Assembly: GCF_000372725.1 (NCBI RefSeq)
Contig: NW_005196021.1
Coordinates: 30,351-94,350, forward strand
Source of the DNA: Emiliania huxleyi CCMP1516
Taxonomy: Eukaryota > Haptophyta > Isochrysidales > Noelaerhabdaceae
Direction of reading: 5' to 3'
DNA: 64,000 nt
The translations under genes and the position numbers were made by a program. Position 1 is the stretch's first letter. Each line of letters starts with the position of its first letter. This document shows, piece after piece, positions 1-11,170 of the stretch. The notes below the pieces were generated by a model. That model was not told where the DNA came from and made no database searches. It was given only the letters and a program-made list of their open reading frames with translations.

Positions 1-634
1 GCGATGATGGCGATGGAAGACGTCGGGGTGTTGGCGAGGCTGCTCAAGCACCACTGCCGCGTCGGCGCCGCCGCCTTCGACCCTTCCGACGCCAGCCTGA
101 GCGCCGCAGCAGCCTCGTACCAAGCGCTGCGCATCCCGCGCGTGCGGACGATCCTCGGCTCATCCCACACGCTCGGCAAGACGCAGCAGCTGCGGGCGGA
201 CTCGTGGTGGTACAACCTGAAGCGCGAGTGGACGATCCGGCTGCAGGTGGCGCTGTACGACGCGGAGGGAGGAGAGAGGGAGAGAGCGAGAGACGGCGGG
301 AGGGGGGAGGCAGACAGCAGTCCGCCTCGGAGGCAAAGTCGTAGCCTGCGCCGGGCTTCATGATGGGCAGCGTGCCGTACAGCGCCACCTGCAGCCGGAT
401 CGTCCACTCGCGCTTCAGGTTGTACCACCACGAGTCCGCCCGCAGCTGCTGCGTCTTGCCGAGCGTGTGGGATGAGCCGAGGATCGTCCGCACGCGCGGG
501 ATGCGCAGCGCTTGGTACGAGGCTGCTGCGGCGCTCAGGCTGGCGTCGGAAGGGTCGAAGGCGGCGGCGCCGACGCGGCAGTGGTGCTTGAGCAGCCTCG
601 CCAACACCCCGACGTCTTCCATCGCCATCATCGC
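1..634. repeat. Inverted repeat at window edge, 259-bp arms
   Basis: Bases 1-259 are the reverse complement of 376-634, separated by a 116-bp loop (260-375). The left arm encodes on the plus strand the same 80-odd residues (from MMAMEDVGV) that the monooxygenase encodes on the minus strand, with no residue difference. The left arm runs off the window start, so its true length is unknown. Such a perfect fold-back is either a very young palindromic duplication or an assembly or library chimera; the sequence alone cannot separate these. Confidence 0.92.
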
Positions 635-1685
635 CCCCTGCCCGATGTAGGGCACCGGCGGGTGCGCAGCGTCTCCGAGCAGGATCACGCGCCCGGACGG
701 CGTCGCCCACGCGTCGAGCGGCTCCCGCGCAAAGAGGCCGACCCGGATCACGTTCTCGGCGGAGCGGAGCGGCTCGACGAAGGACGCGTCCCACCCGTCC
801 CCCTCCAGCTTGGCGGCCAGCTCGGAGCACTGCCGCAGCCCCTCATCGGCGGACAGGGCGCCCCACGCGTCGTCCGGCGTGTCTGCGGGGAAGTAGAGCT
901 GGAAGATCTGCTCCCCGTCGCCGGTGGGGTAGTAGCAGGCGTGGTTCTTGGTCGTCGACGAGGAGGGGAAGCAGATCCCTCGCACCTTTGACGGCACCTT
1001 GGCCGCCCCCATCAGGCAAGTCACGCCCGTGAACTCTGCGCTGAGCGGCCCGACGACGGCCTCGCGCACCTTCGACTTGAGGCCGTCGGCGCCGATGACG
1101 AGGCGGGCGGTGCGGGTCGCCCCGCTGGCGAAGGCCACGTCGACCAGCCCGTCCTCCCGCGTCGTCACGCTCTCGGTGCGAGCCTTGAATGTGATTTGGA
1201 CGCCGGCCGCCACGGCGGCGTCGTACAGCGCCTTTTGCAGCTTCCAGCGGCGAATGCCGATGCTCTGGAGGTCGTCCTCGTCGGTGAGCGCGCTCTCGCG
1301 CGCGCACGCAACCTCCGTCCCGTCGTGCCGCAGCCACCGCCGGTAGATGTAGTCGTAGCCCGCCTCACGCACGGCCGCGAGCAGCTCCGGAGAGATGTCG
1401 CGCAGCACGCGGAGCCCGTTGGCGTAGAGGCCGACGGCGCCGCCCGCGTTGTCAGTGAAGGCGGTCGCCTGCGGACGGGGCAGAGGCGGGGTGAGGGCCC
1501 CGAAGCCTCGCTCTGTGGGCTGGGTGGGCTTGCAAGGCGGGCTCGAGATTGCGGCGGCGGCGCCGCGCCTGCTCGTACACCTCGATGGAGGAGCCGTCGA
1601 TGCCGCAGTGCTTCTGTAGCGCGAGCGCAAGCGTCAGGCCGCCGATGCCGGCGCCGGCGATGAGCACCGTGGCTGGTGTTTCCAT
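326..1685 (-). CDS. FAD-dependent monooxygenase (PHBH fold), 3' end lost
   Basis: Flavin-dependent aromatic-ring hydroxylase / zeaxanthin-epoxidase-like superfamily; the substrate is not predictable. ATG at 1685 begins METPATVLIAGAGIGG, the Rossmann GxGxxG that binds the ADP of FAD. Exon 1 (1685-1569) joins exon 2 (from 1468) in phase 0, giving VYEQ-ATAFTDNAGG, which matches the family's VYEQ-x-F block. The 100-nt intron 1568-1469 starts GCGCGG and ends AG. Exon 2 carries the GDAAHP-P-GQG FAD/ribityl motif. About 420 residues are readable to a possible GC donor after YDFASE near 326. Any C-terminal exon is missing because the sequence folds back into an inverted copy at 259/376. Family call is firm; completeness is not. 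Confidence 0.85.
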
Positions 1686-3075
1686 ATATCAAAGATAAGG
1701 CGCGTCGGCCGAGTCCCACGGCGCTTCGCACCGGGAGCTTGTCGAAGGAAGGGGGAACGAGGCCGCCCAGAGATGCAACGGCTGCCACTCCGGTCGCGGT
1801 CGCCGCAACTTTCACGCGCGACCTTTATCATCGTTGACCGCAGCGCCCATGTCGAAACGTGGGCTGGATGCGAGACTCCTTGCCCACCCGAATGCTCCCG
1901 AATGCTGCGCTGCGGTGCACCGTCCTCCCATCCCTCCCTTGGCTGTAGTCTGCTTTCTTTCAGCTTTCTTTCTTTCTCGCTAAAATTCTTTCTTTCTTTC
2001 TGCGGCGCTGTGTCGGCTGAGGTGGTTTCAGAGGATGTAAAGTGTAGAGCGCTGTAGAGCTGTAGAGCTCTACATCCGGCGCGTGACGTTGTAGAGCGAT
2101 GTAGAGAGAGAGAAAGATTTTTGCTCTGGGGGGAGGCGGGGGCCCCCGCGCCCCGGAGGCACCGTGCGCCGCGCCGCAGTGCGGAGCGAACGGGGCCCCG
2201 GCTCTATTAGTCTCTATTAGCACCGGCTTCCCGAATGATTACGGTTGATTAGAGGGCAGATTCGGAGAGATCTCGAGGAGTACATGCAGATAGACCCTCC
2301 AATCATGAGAAAACTCCGACTTGATCGGTCGTACTGACCGCCGACAGATGTCAGATCGACGTCTGCACGCGGCCGGCCGGGCGAGACCGAGAGGCTTGAC
2401 ACGATCCGACCCTATTTTGCGCGGGTATACCTGCAAAAACCCAGGTATACCCGGGAAATACCCGCACTTTTGCATGGCTTCGCCTCCTGGGACCACACCC
2501 ATAGCCGCTACACTAATCAACACTCCGCATACCACTTTCGCATACCACTATACCATACCACTTCAAAGACAACGTTAATCAAAATATCACCAAATACCGG
2601 TCTCATACCGGTAAAGTTCGAGCACTGCACGCACGCTGACGTGTCAGCGGGCTGCTACACGATCGAGTACGAAAAGAACACAACTGCCGCTCGGGGCTGC
2701 ATTACCCCCCTGACGATGACGACGACCGCGGCGTCGTCGGCCGTGGCGGGGTGGTGCCGCGGCTGGGGCGCGCGCTGCGCAAGCGGCAAGGGCGACGACG
2801 TGTTTTACGAGGAGAGCAAATCTGGCGCACGGCTTCCTGCGGTCATCATCATGGTCGAGAGCCCCACTACCAACGATGAGGGGGGCCGGCCGGCCTGTCG
2901 TCGCGGTCCGCCAGACGACGGGCGCGATCCGTCTTTTATTATTTCTTCTTCTTCTGAGAGAGAGATTTTTATTAACCAACAAGCCAAATCACTGTGAGAG
3001 TCGTGATTTCTCTTCTTCTGTGCTCTGAGGAGAGGGAGAGAGATTTCTAAAAAGAAAGAAGAAGCCAAGCGAGAG
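1686..3075. other. Non-coding, repeat-rich spacer
   Basis: I see no convincing gene. It holds a minus-strand fragment of the dispersed 'GGATGGGAGGACGGCAC' repeat (about 1919-1943), CT-rich stretches, an array of TGTAGAGC-type words (about 2035-2110), and several GAGAGAGAGATTTT words like those found beside other repeats here. Open frames are low-complexity and share no family motif. Confidence 0.5.
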
Positions 3076-3172
3076 GGATGGGAGGACGGCACGCCGCCAC
3101 CACACAGGGATTTCAAGGAGAGGAGTGTTGTGGTGCTATGCAGTCGCCCACCCTCGGGCGTCTGCCTCTTCC
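3076..3172 (+). repeat. Dispersed repeat family A, copy 1
   Basis: Starts GGATGGGAGGACGGCACGCC and contains ACAGGGATTTCA and GTCGCCCACCCTCGGGCGTC. Longer copies lie at 19684-19849 (+) and 54136-54290 (-), with short fragments at 1919-1943 (-), 20016-20037 (+) and 42797-42832 (+). No coding potential or terminal inverted repeats seen; class undetermined (SINE-like or the end of a longer element). Confidence 0.75.
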
Positions 3173-3314
3173 CACATAAATTTCTTCTTTTCTCGGAGAT
3201 CTCGGCGCCCCCCGCAAGTTCGGGGGGGCACGGATCAATTCCTGGTGCTAGCGCAAGGCAGGAACATTGGTTGTCGCAACCATCTCCTGTGTGCCCGCCT
3301 TTCTCAGGACACAG

Positions 3315-5448
3315 ATGGTTCCAGCGTACGACTGTGGGGCTGGCGCCGACGACGCCGGCGGCTCGCCGCTCGCAGCGCAGCGGTGGTGGCTTGACTTCTG
3401 CCGAAAGTGCCCCGTCGGGCGCGGCCACGAGCCAAAGCTTGGCGGCGAGCTGTTCCCGTGGGCCCATGCTCGCGAGCCCGTCCACGGCTGCATCCAGGCG
3501 ACGCTCTTGTTCGAGACGCTCGTCGTCTGGGGGCACGGCCAGCTGGTGGGGCGGTGGGGAGGGCCCCGGCACCCGTCCCTCCCCGACGGGGACGGCGCAG
3601 CGCCCACACTCGAGGAGGTGGGGGAGGTGTGGAATCGGACGCCGCAGCGGCAGCTGAGGGAGAAGCTGAGGTGGGCGCACGAACATCTCTCTGGCGCGCG
3701 ACCATTTGCAGACCGCCGCAACCCGATCCTCCACTTTGTGCGCACGTACCTGACTTCTCACGCCGCCAGAGAGAGGCTGGTCGACCGGCTGCTAGATGAC
3801 GACGAGGAGGGGGAGGACGCGGCGGGCCAGTACGAGGACGCGTCGCGGCGGCCCGGCGAGCCGTCGACCGACGCGAGGGCCGGCCGCGGCGGCACGCCCA
3901 GCACGCGCCCCCTCACGCCTCTCGACTCGTTTAGCGCTGTCGGCTTTGCAGAGCAGCTGCCCCCACTCGCGCGCGGCCTGCCCGGCAGCCCCTTCGCGGT
4001 GCTCTCGCCGGGCGGGCTCTCGCCGAGCCCGCCGGTGGCGCGTCCGCCGCCGCGCCCGCTGACGCAGCTGCTGCCGCGCCTCTCGCCGAGCCCGCCCGGC
4101 AGCCCGTTTGCCGTCAGGGCGAGCGCCTCGCCCGCTGCCCCCTGCTGCACCTCCCGCCAGCTCCCGCTCACTCCCCTGCCGCCGCCGCTGCCTCCCTCTG
4201 CGCCGCGTCCCTCTCCACTTCGCCTCGCCGCCGCCCCGCCTCGCTCCCTCCTCCTCACCGCCGCCCCTCCCTCGCCGCCTCACCACCGCCCTCCCCCCCC
4301 CCCCCCACACCAAGGTGCTCGCTTTGCATGTCCCCTCTCACCATGACGGCGCGCAAACGCCGCGCGCGGGCGGAGGCACCAAGGCGCGGCGCCGCGCTCG
4401 CGTGGCGCGGCGCGGCGAGCGCTCGCCCGACGCCATGTCGGGCGGCATGTCGAGCGCGAGCGGCATGTCCAGCAGCAGGGAGACTGCGCATCTGTCCTGC
4501 CACCGGGAGGGGCAGCAGCTGCCGCGCACGCCCTCGCCCTCCTTCTCGCCCTCGCCCTCCTTCTCGCACCCGCCCTCCTTCTCGCACCCGCCCTCGCACC
4601 CGCCCTCCTTCTCGCCCTCCTTCTCGACGCCAATGGCGGCGACGGCGTGGCCGGCGTGGCACCAGTCGCGCGCGGCGGCCTGGCAGCCTGCGCAGAGGTG
4701 CGCCGGCTTCGGCGGCGCCTACGAGGGCGCGTGATCGAGAGGGCGCGCGATGATGCGTCGAGGGCGCGTCGAGGGCGCCCACTGAGCCGCGGCAGGGAAC
4801 GGGGCCGGGAGAGGAGGGCCCGGGGGAGGGAGGGATGCGCTCTCCGTCTGGGCGAGGCGGAAGGTTGGGGGGGGGGGGGGTTAGCTCCGCCTCTCCTTCA
4901 GCCTCGCGTACGGTGTTTCGCACGCGCTCGACGGTTAAAGTATTGAAAAGTACCTTAACCACTTGTGTGTTGTGAGGGGCGTTCGCGGTTCGGTGTTGTG
5001 AGTACGCTCTACGGTGACGGGTGTGACCGCAGTCCGCAGAGGCGCAGAGTCTGGGGCAGAGGGACCGCGGTCACGCGATGACACGAACGTAGAGCCACAA
5101 GATAGACGATCCAACAACCCCAACTTCACACGCCCCCGCGCCTCAGTGTAACACCGTATCCCCCCCCTCACACACCTATCACCTTGCAGCAGCTCAAGCG
5201 AGCCGTCCCGGTGCGGCAAAATTGATGCGGCCTGCAGGGACCGAAAGGTCGCCGACCTGATCACGGCTGCCGGCGTCTCGGCGCCGGCCGACGCCGTGTT
5301 CGGCGGCAGGTTCGCGACGGGCGAGACGCCCCGCTCGACGACCTCCGCCTCCGAGGCGGACGAGGGCGACGGCGTCGGCGGCGATGGCGGGACCAACATG
5401 CACTTCGACCTGTTCGAGCCGGACCGCACCCCCATGGAGGACCTCTGA
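3315..5448 (+). CDS. Hypothetical multi-exon protein, Pro/Ser-rich middle
   Basis: No family recognised. The first exon starts at ATG 3315 (MVPAYDCGAGADD) and reads about 280 residues with well-ordered composition, including a Trp/Cys-rich start (WWLDFCRKCP) and an amphipathic LREKLRWAHEHL segment, before a CT-rich stretch that looks intronic. Coding resumes after a CCAAG-like acceptor near 4312 and includes Ser/Pro repeats (SPSFS, SHPPSF) to about 4734. The last exon begins after TTGCAG at 5189 and ends TGA 5446-5448, with the ordered segment DAACRDRKVADLITAAG and an acidic tail. Intron edges between exons 1-2 and 2-3 were not settled, because the phases I tried do not all agree, so 5190-5448 could belong to a separate gene. 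Confidence 0.5.
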
Positions 5449-5980
5449 GGCCCTCCCCAGTCTCACCCCACCTTACCTCTGCCCCCCCCTCCCCCCCTCC
5501 CTCTGCCTCCCATAGGGCAGGATAGCACTCGCATGTGCGCACTGGGCCCACACAGATGTGACCCGCCCACTCGAGTGCGGCGCCCGGATGCTAGTGCTTG
5601 AGAAGACACCACAAACGCGGCACGGCCCGTTTTGGCTGTCTGCGGAGAATCTGTCTTAGCACACACAGCTCACGGCTCACCTCCACGTGCACCCCACCGG
5701 GCAGTGCTTGCACTTTCGGAATGCCGTGGGGCTCCTCTACCCGTGTCCGGCCGGGGTCGGGTGTGGAGATGCGAGGCCGTCGGCGAGGGTCGCCCCCTCT
5801 TGCCCCACCACCTTGTGTGTGTGGAGAAATTTACCCTACCTTACCTTAAGCTGGACATTGTTGCCGAAAGAATCAGAGCACAACACACATGACTGTACGG
5901 CTTTACAACCCCCCCCCCCCCCGCGCTATGGGGCTACAGTATGGCGCGAAGCTCGATCCGAGACGGCGGGAGCATGCTTG
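5449..5980. other. Intergenic, no feature seen
   Basis: Lies between two convergent genes. It holds C-runs and short TTACCTTAC words but no convincing frame, RNA gene or repeat copy. Confidence 0.4.
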
Positions 5981-8900
5981 CTACAGCGCGTGCTTCGTCA
6001 CCTCATCTCGGACCCACTTCCGAAACCGCGCAGCATGGCCCACCTTCTTCCCGAAAACCTGCAGAGCAAGCTGAGAGAGGTGGTCGTCGCTCATCTCAGC
6101 GAAACGGCGCGGATCGGCAAAGCCGTGCTCTCGGAATGCCGTCTCGTAGCCGAACGTGTGGAGCCGCATCTCCTGGAGCACCACAAGTAGCTGCTGGTGC
6201 TGTTGGCCCTCCACCGCGGAAGCCTCCTCGTCTTCTTCCTCCTCCAGCGGCGCTGCCGAGACCGCCGCCGCCGCCGCCGCCGCCGCCGCTGCCGCTGCCG
6301 CCGACACTGCCGCCGCTGCCGCTACCGCCGCAATCGCCGCCCCCTGGCCTCTCTCCGGCGGCGCCGCCTCCTTGCCAGGCGGTGGTGTCGACCGCGGCGG
6401 CCTCCCCTCTTCGCACTCCTCTTCGTCGGCCTTCGTCTCGTCGCCCTCGCCGTCGCGACCGCCCGCAGCTCCGCCGACGGTCTCCGTCTCCTCGACATCC
6501 TGCCTACCTAGCGCCCGCACGCGCTTGATGGGCTTGCTGGTCTCGACCTCGCCGCCGTCGTACGCGACGTCCACCCACTGGCAGACGTCATTCCGGTGGA
6601 CGGCCTGCACTGTCGCCGGGAACCAGAGCTCGTCGGCACCGGAGCCGAACTGCGCGAGGACGCGCGCCCCCGGCTCGCAGCGCCGCGTCGAAGACCAGAG
6701 CGCCGTGTGCCGCCCCGCCTGGTCAGTGTGCACTCCGCCCAGCTCCGACCCCGCTGGACGCGGCAGCCCGTCCGCTCGGTGCGCGCGGCTCGAGCGGCGG
6801 AGCCCCTCCGTGCTGGGCGCCGGCTCATCGGAGGGGGTCACGTCGGCGGGCACATCCTCCTCGCCCGCCTCAAGCGCGTCGGCCGGGGCGTCGCAGCCCT
6901 CCTCCTCGTGCACGAAGACGCAGAGGAACTGGTCGCTCGGCGCGGGCTCCTCCCGCACGCGACGCCACGCGCCGCAAAAGTCGCATTCCGCCCAGCAGCG
7001 CGAGAGCTGCGCCGGCCTCAGCAGCAGCCCGAAGTGAGCCGCAACCTCGGAGACAGAGCCAAACTCGCGCCCGTCGGGCGAGCGGAAGGTCGCGCTCGAC
7101 GGAGCGAGCCGCAGCCCGAGGCAGCGGCGGTTGACGCAGCACTGCTTGGCGGTGCCGGGGCCGCCGTACTTGGTCATATCGCGGCACGCGGAGCACGCTC
7201 CGCAGTCGGGAGCCCTGCACGCGGCGCACTCCCGGCAGCGCTGGCGCCGAGCTGCAGCCCTGCAAAGCGCTGCGGCGCCCGCCGCTGACACACCGCAGGC
7301 GCCGCCCGCTCCGCTCGACTCGACGCCGCCCGCCGCGTCGGCGCCTCCGCCGCCGCCAGACAAGCTTGCGACTTCGGCCAGCTCTCGCCCCGCCAGGCCG
7401 TGCCGGTTCTCGCGGCCGCCCCGCCAGGCCTGCGGCACGGACTCCGCGTATTCGCCGTTGGGGCCGTAGAAGACGCGGTAGGTCCTCGCCGACCCCTGCC
7501 GCTCCTGCGCCACCCACCCCGGAGGCAAGGGCTGGCACCGCACGCCCACGACCTGTCCGCCCTGCTCTGCGGCCTTGCCCTGCCCGCCTGCCCGCCCGCA
7601 CCCCAGCGCACCGTCCCGTGCGCCCGCCCCCTCGCCCGCCCCCTCGCCCGCCCCCTCGCCCGCCCCCTCGCCCGCCGATGGCCCACCCGTCTCCTGCCCG
7701 CGCGCTTCCCGCCCGCCCGCCTCCTGCCCAACTGCAGCCTGTCCGCCTGCAGCCTGTCCGCCTGCGGCCTGTCCGCCTGCAGCCTGTCCGCCTGCGGCCA
7801 GCCTCGTCGACACCTCGGCTGTCCACCCCGAAAGCAGCTCGTCGGCGTCTCCTCCGCGCTTCTCGACGTAGGAGCGGAGCCCGACCATGGCCTCCTCCTG
7901 GCAAACGACGGCGCGCAGCACCTCGTCGAGGACCAGCCGGACCTAGAGACGAGTCCCCGCCGTCGCCAGGACAGGCGCCAGGGCGCGTCGTCGGTCCATG
8001 GAGCGGCCCGGCCTCTTTCTCCTCGCCGCTGGCCGACTTCTTCTTCTTGAGCGGCGTCTGGAACTCGCCCATCTCCTGCTCGCCCTCGTCAAGAGGGCTC
8101 TGCGGCCGCGCGCACGCCGACTCGGCGCCCGCCGCGCCCTCCTCGTGCCCCGCCCTCGAGTCTTCCCTCGAGCAATACCACGGAGCGTCGTCCTGCAGCG
8201 CCGCCTGCGCCTCGGGCGTGAGGCGGCGCCACTTTCCGCACGCGTCGCACTGCACCCACGGGCTCTGCCGGGGCACGGGGGCGGCGGTGAGGGAGGGCGG
8301 CGGCGGTGAGGCGGCGGTGAGGGAGGTTGGCGGCGGGGGCGGGTGAGCAGAGCGGGCAGACCTTGGAGGCAGCGTGCCAGGGAAGGGGGGTGAGAGGCAG
8401 TGCCGTGGAGTGGAGTGGAGTGGAGTGGGAGGGGGAGAGTGGCACGGCGCCTCCTCGAAGCTTCCAGCGGCGCGCTTCCGCTTCGGAGGCGCCTCCAGGC
8501 CGAGCGCGCGCAGCACGTCGGGGCGCGAGGAGAACACCTTGGCTCCAAAGAGCTGAGGGTGCTGGAAGCGGACGCGCCATCGCCGCCCGCGATCGCTGGT
8601 CTGGACGAGGGAAGCCTTGCAAGTCCAGCCGCTACGCTGCTCGGCGGCGGCGCCAGAGTGCGCGAGGTAGTCCGCGAGGTCTCCGATCGACCGCGCCCGC
8701 ACCGCCTGCACCTCCGCCTCCGCCGGCGCCTGCGCCCCTGTCACCGCATCCAATGCCTCCTCCGCTGGCTCTACCGGCCGATCGCGCGTCGCCTCCGCTT
8801 CGCCACTCCGCTGCCCGCCGCTTCGATGCCCGCTCTGCTGCCCCCCTTGCCGCTCACCGCTGCCGGCTGCGCGAGGGGCATGGCGAGGGGGGCGGGGCGG

Positions 8901-9317
8901 GGCGGCGAGTCGGGAGGTGAGTGGGGCGGTGGCGGCGGAGGTCTCCGCCCCCCCCTTCGCCGCCGCCGCCGCCGCCACCGCCTCCTCCTCAGGCTCCTCC
9001 TCCTCCTCCTCCTCAGGCGCCGCCTCCGCCGCCACATCGACCGCCCGCGCGTACGCCACCGCCGCCTCCACCGCCGTGTCGAAGAAGCCGAGGTGACAGG
9101 TCTCCCCGCCCGTATAGGTCTGCGCTCGGAAGCGGCCGGAGTTGCCCCTCTCCCCCTTTGACACGCCCTTGTAGCCGGTGCTGCTGCTGCTCGAGAGGTG
9201 CAGCCGCAAGCCCTCCGCCTCCGCCACCAGAGCCGCAGCCCCTGCCGCCTCCGCCTCCACCACCGCCGGGGCCGCAGCCTCTTCCGCCTCCGCCGCCTCA
9301 TCCGCCTCAATCTCCAT
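5981..9317 (-). CDS. AP2 / CW / MBD-like / CXXC / Tudor-like / SAM chromatin protein
   Basis: Predicted nuclear chromatin reader or DNA-binding regulator, about 1,026 residues in three exons (9317-8451, 8264-8013, 7942-5981). Both introns (8450-8265, 8012-7943) are GC-AG and phase 0. Domains in order: acidic N-terminus; AP2/ERF (TGYKGV..GRFRA, about 46-95); CW zinc finger opening exon 2 (WVQCDACGKWRRL...WYC); Gly/Ala/Gln repeats; MBD-like LPPGW block (about 510); CXXC zinc finger (RCRECAACRAPDCGAC..C, about 608-650); a second MBD-like FRSPDGREF block; a second CW-like finger (CDFCGAWRRV..FLC); a Tudor-like barrel (about 800-855); C-terminal SAM domain (about 960-1020). The start is the first in-frame ATG (9317); coding potential reaches 9356, so an upstream exon is possible. 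CXXC and MBD domains suggest recognition of CpG methylation state; this is inference. Confidence 0.8.
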
Positions 9318-9366
9318 CTCGTCGTCGCTCGAGTCGGCCTGGCCGGCGCACTCCACCTGAGCTCGC

Positions 9367-9467
9367 TCACATCTGGCTTAGAGTCCCGCCCCTCGGTCAC
9401 AGCTCGCGTAGAGTCCCGCCCCTCGGTCACATCTGGCTTAGAGTCCCGCCCCTCGGTCACAGCCCGG
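9367..9467. repeat. 30-bp tandem repeat upstream of the AP2 gene
   Basis: Three and a half units of about 30 bp alternating CACATCTGGCTTAGAG and CACAGCTCGCGTAGAG, each followed by TCCCGCCCCTCGGT. It lies in the probable 5' leader or promoter of the minus-strand AP2 gene, close to a triple TAATCTCGGC repeat at about 9488-9518. Function unknown. Confidence 0.8.
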
Positions 9468-9577
9468 ACAAAGCCCTGCCATCTCAGGTAATCTCGGCTA
9501 ATCTCGGCTAATCTCGGCGGTATCTCCACCTCGAGGCCGGCGGGCGTGTTATCCGGCGCATTCACTTCCACCTCGAC

Positions 9578-10305
9578 CTACTCACAGAAGAAAGTAACGA
9601 TCGTGCTCCGGCTCAAGTGGTTCAGCCCCACTCCCGCCTCCGCCTCGCTCTCGCCGCCGCTCACGGCATCAGCGGCGGCAGCCCCGCCCTCTCCGGCGAC
9701 CAGATCGTCGGGAGGCAGCAACGGTGAGATCTCGGGCGCGGGCGGTAGCGGCCCCGCCGGCTCCGTCACCTCCGACTCGGTGTGGTTCTCCGCCTCGCCC
9801 GCCTCGTCCGCCTCGATCTCTGCAGCCGCTCCAGCCGCCCCTCCGTATCCCTCACTTGCCTCCTCCGCCACCGCCACCTCCGCCGCCGTCACCTTTGCCT
9901 CCGTCTGTATCGGTGGTCCCTCCCCAGTGGCTTCACTAGACGTGCCGTGGTCTGGCGCAGAGACAGAGCTTGCGCCGCTCACGAGCGGCGGTGCCTCTGT
10001 TGTAAAAAACTCTTCGCCGCCGGAGACGACGATGCAATCGCCGTCGCGAACCTACCGTTCGCACCCCACAAATGGTGAGAGAGGTATGATGGTGTGGTAG
10101 TGTACGTTGGTTGCGCGCGCACCTCCTCAAGAGCTTCGATCTCGAACCCATCAGCGGTGAAGAGCCTCGTCGCGACAAACTGGCTCGCGTCGGTGGAGAG
10201 CTTGCTTCCGCATCGCTGCAGCATGAGAGCCCAGTTGTCGGCGACCAGCGCCACCTTTCCGCCCGTAGCATGACCGTTTCGCCGGATCTTGACACGGCGC
10301 AACAT
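9578..10305 (-). CDS. Doublecortin-like domain protein with acidic tail
   Basis: Exon 1 (10305-10123) starts MLRRVKIRRNGHATGG and reads the first two thirds of a doublecortin (DCX)-like ubiquitin fold, ending GFEIEALEE. A 71-nt GT-AG intron (10122-10052, donor GTGCGC) joins it in phase 0 to VRDGDCIVVSGGEEF, the expected final strand. The rest, to a TAG at 9578, is a long Glu/Ala/Pro-rich tail. Total about 218 residues. DCX domains bind microtubules in other eukaryotes, so a cytoskeletal role is plausible but not shown. The exon join is supported by phase and by the restored domain. The gene's upstream side is close to the truncated Myb copy at 10616. Confidence 0.65.
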
Positions 10306-10615
10306 GCCCTTGAGGTGAGCAGGTCCTCACGCAGGGTACGCGTTGGAGAGCTCCAGCTGTGCCTCTGATTGCTCGCGCGAGCGCAACGAACGGTGTTTTT
10401 CTTTCGTTTCGGTATACCGCGCAAACGAACAAAGGTACACCACGGGAGCCGCCTAAGCGACACCTGCGACTCGGGGGCGGCGAGGCACTTGTCCGTGCAC
10501 TCGACTAGTTGTTTCACGCGAAAACGGCGTTGACTCGCGCGAGGTTTCAAGCAAAAAGAATTTACCGTGGAACCGGGAATCCTGCCCCCCCCCCCCCCCC
10601 CACACGCTAGTCGTC

Positions 10616-10905
10616 GGGCGGCGATGACGCGCCATCGGCAGCCAAGCTGCTCCACGCCGCGGCGGATCAGCTCGTCCTCGTGCGGCGACCACTCCTTGCG
10701 CGGCAGCGCTGCCGCCTGCGTCTGCCTTTTCGCCGCCGCGAGGAGAGCATAGGACTGCACGGCGCTGCCAGACGCGGAGGCCTTGGCCTCTCGCGGCGAT
10801 ATTTGAGCGGCCGAGGGCCCGGCGGCGCGGGAGGGGGACTGCGCCGTGCCGCTGCTGAGGCCGAGCAGCACGGCGGCCGTGTCGGAGTGGTTCGAATCGG
10901 CCAGC
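10616..10905 (-). pseudogene. Truncated 5' copy of the Myb gene
   Basis: From ATG at about 10905 it encodes the same MLADSNHSDTAAVLLG start as the Myb gene at 12634 and stays identical through WRVIAA, inside the first SANT repeat. It then runs into unrelated C-rich sequence. It includes about 130 bp of the same promoter-proximal DNA. It lacks most of repeat 1 and all of repeat 2, so it cannot make a DNA-binding Myb. It is part of the 420-bp inverted duplication. Confidence 0.85.
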
Positions 10906-11170
10906 ATGGTGGGCCCGACAGAAACTTTATCGCGGGCGGTTCGGCGGGCTGAAATCGCCCGCTGTCCAGAGAGTCTCTTCGGCGTCCAGTTGGGACGACG
11001 AACTGCTTTTACGGAATACCAACTGTTACGTTCAATACGGGTACGATGCGTTTGGTATCTTTTGGCTGAGAACAGCGATTGCGAGAGAGAGAGAGAGAGA
11101 GATTTTCAGTGTATGTATGTGTACTTTTAGCTTACTGGGTGTCCACGCCGTCTCCGTCTCCCGGCCCGTT

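Noticed and set aside
2239-2600. Frames around the GGTATACC words near 2425-2465
   Set aside because: Short, no family motif; the palindromic words (GGGTATACC, CCAGGTATACCC) are brief and not repeated elsewhere in a convincing way.
10880-10910. tRNA-like GGTTCGAATC word
   Set aside because: It lies in the Myb first exon copy and has no acceptor stem or anticodon arm around it. No tRNA or rRNA gene was found in the window.
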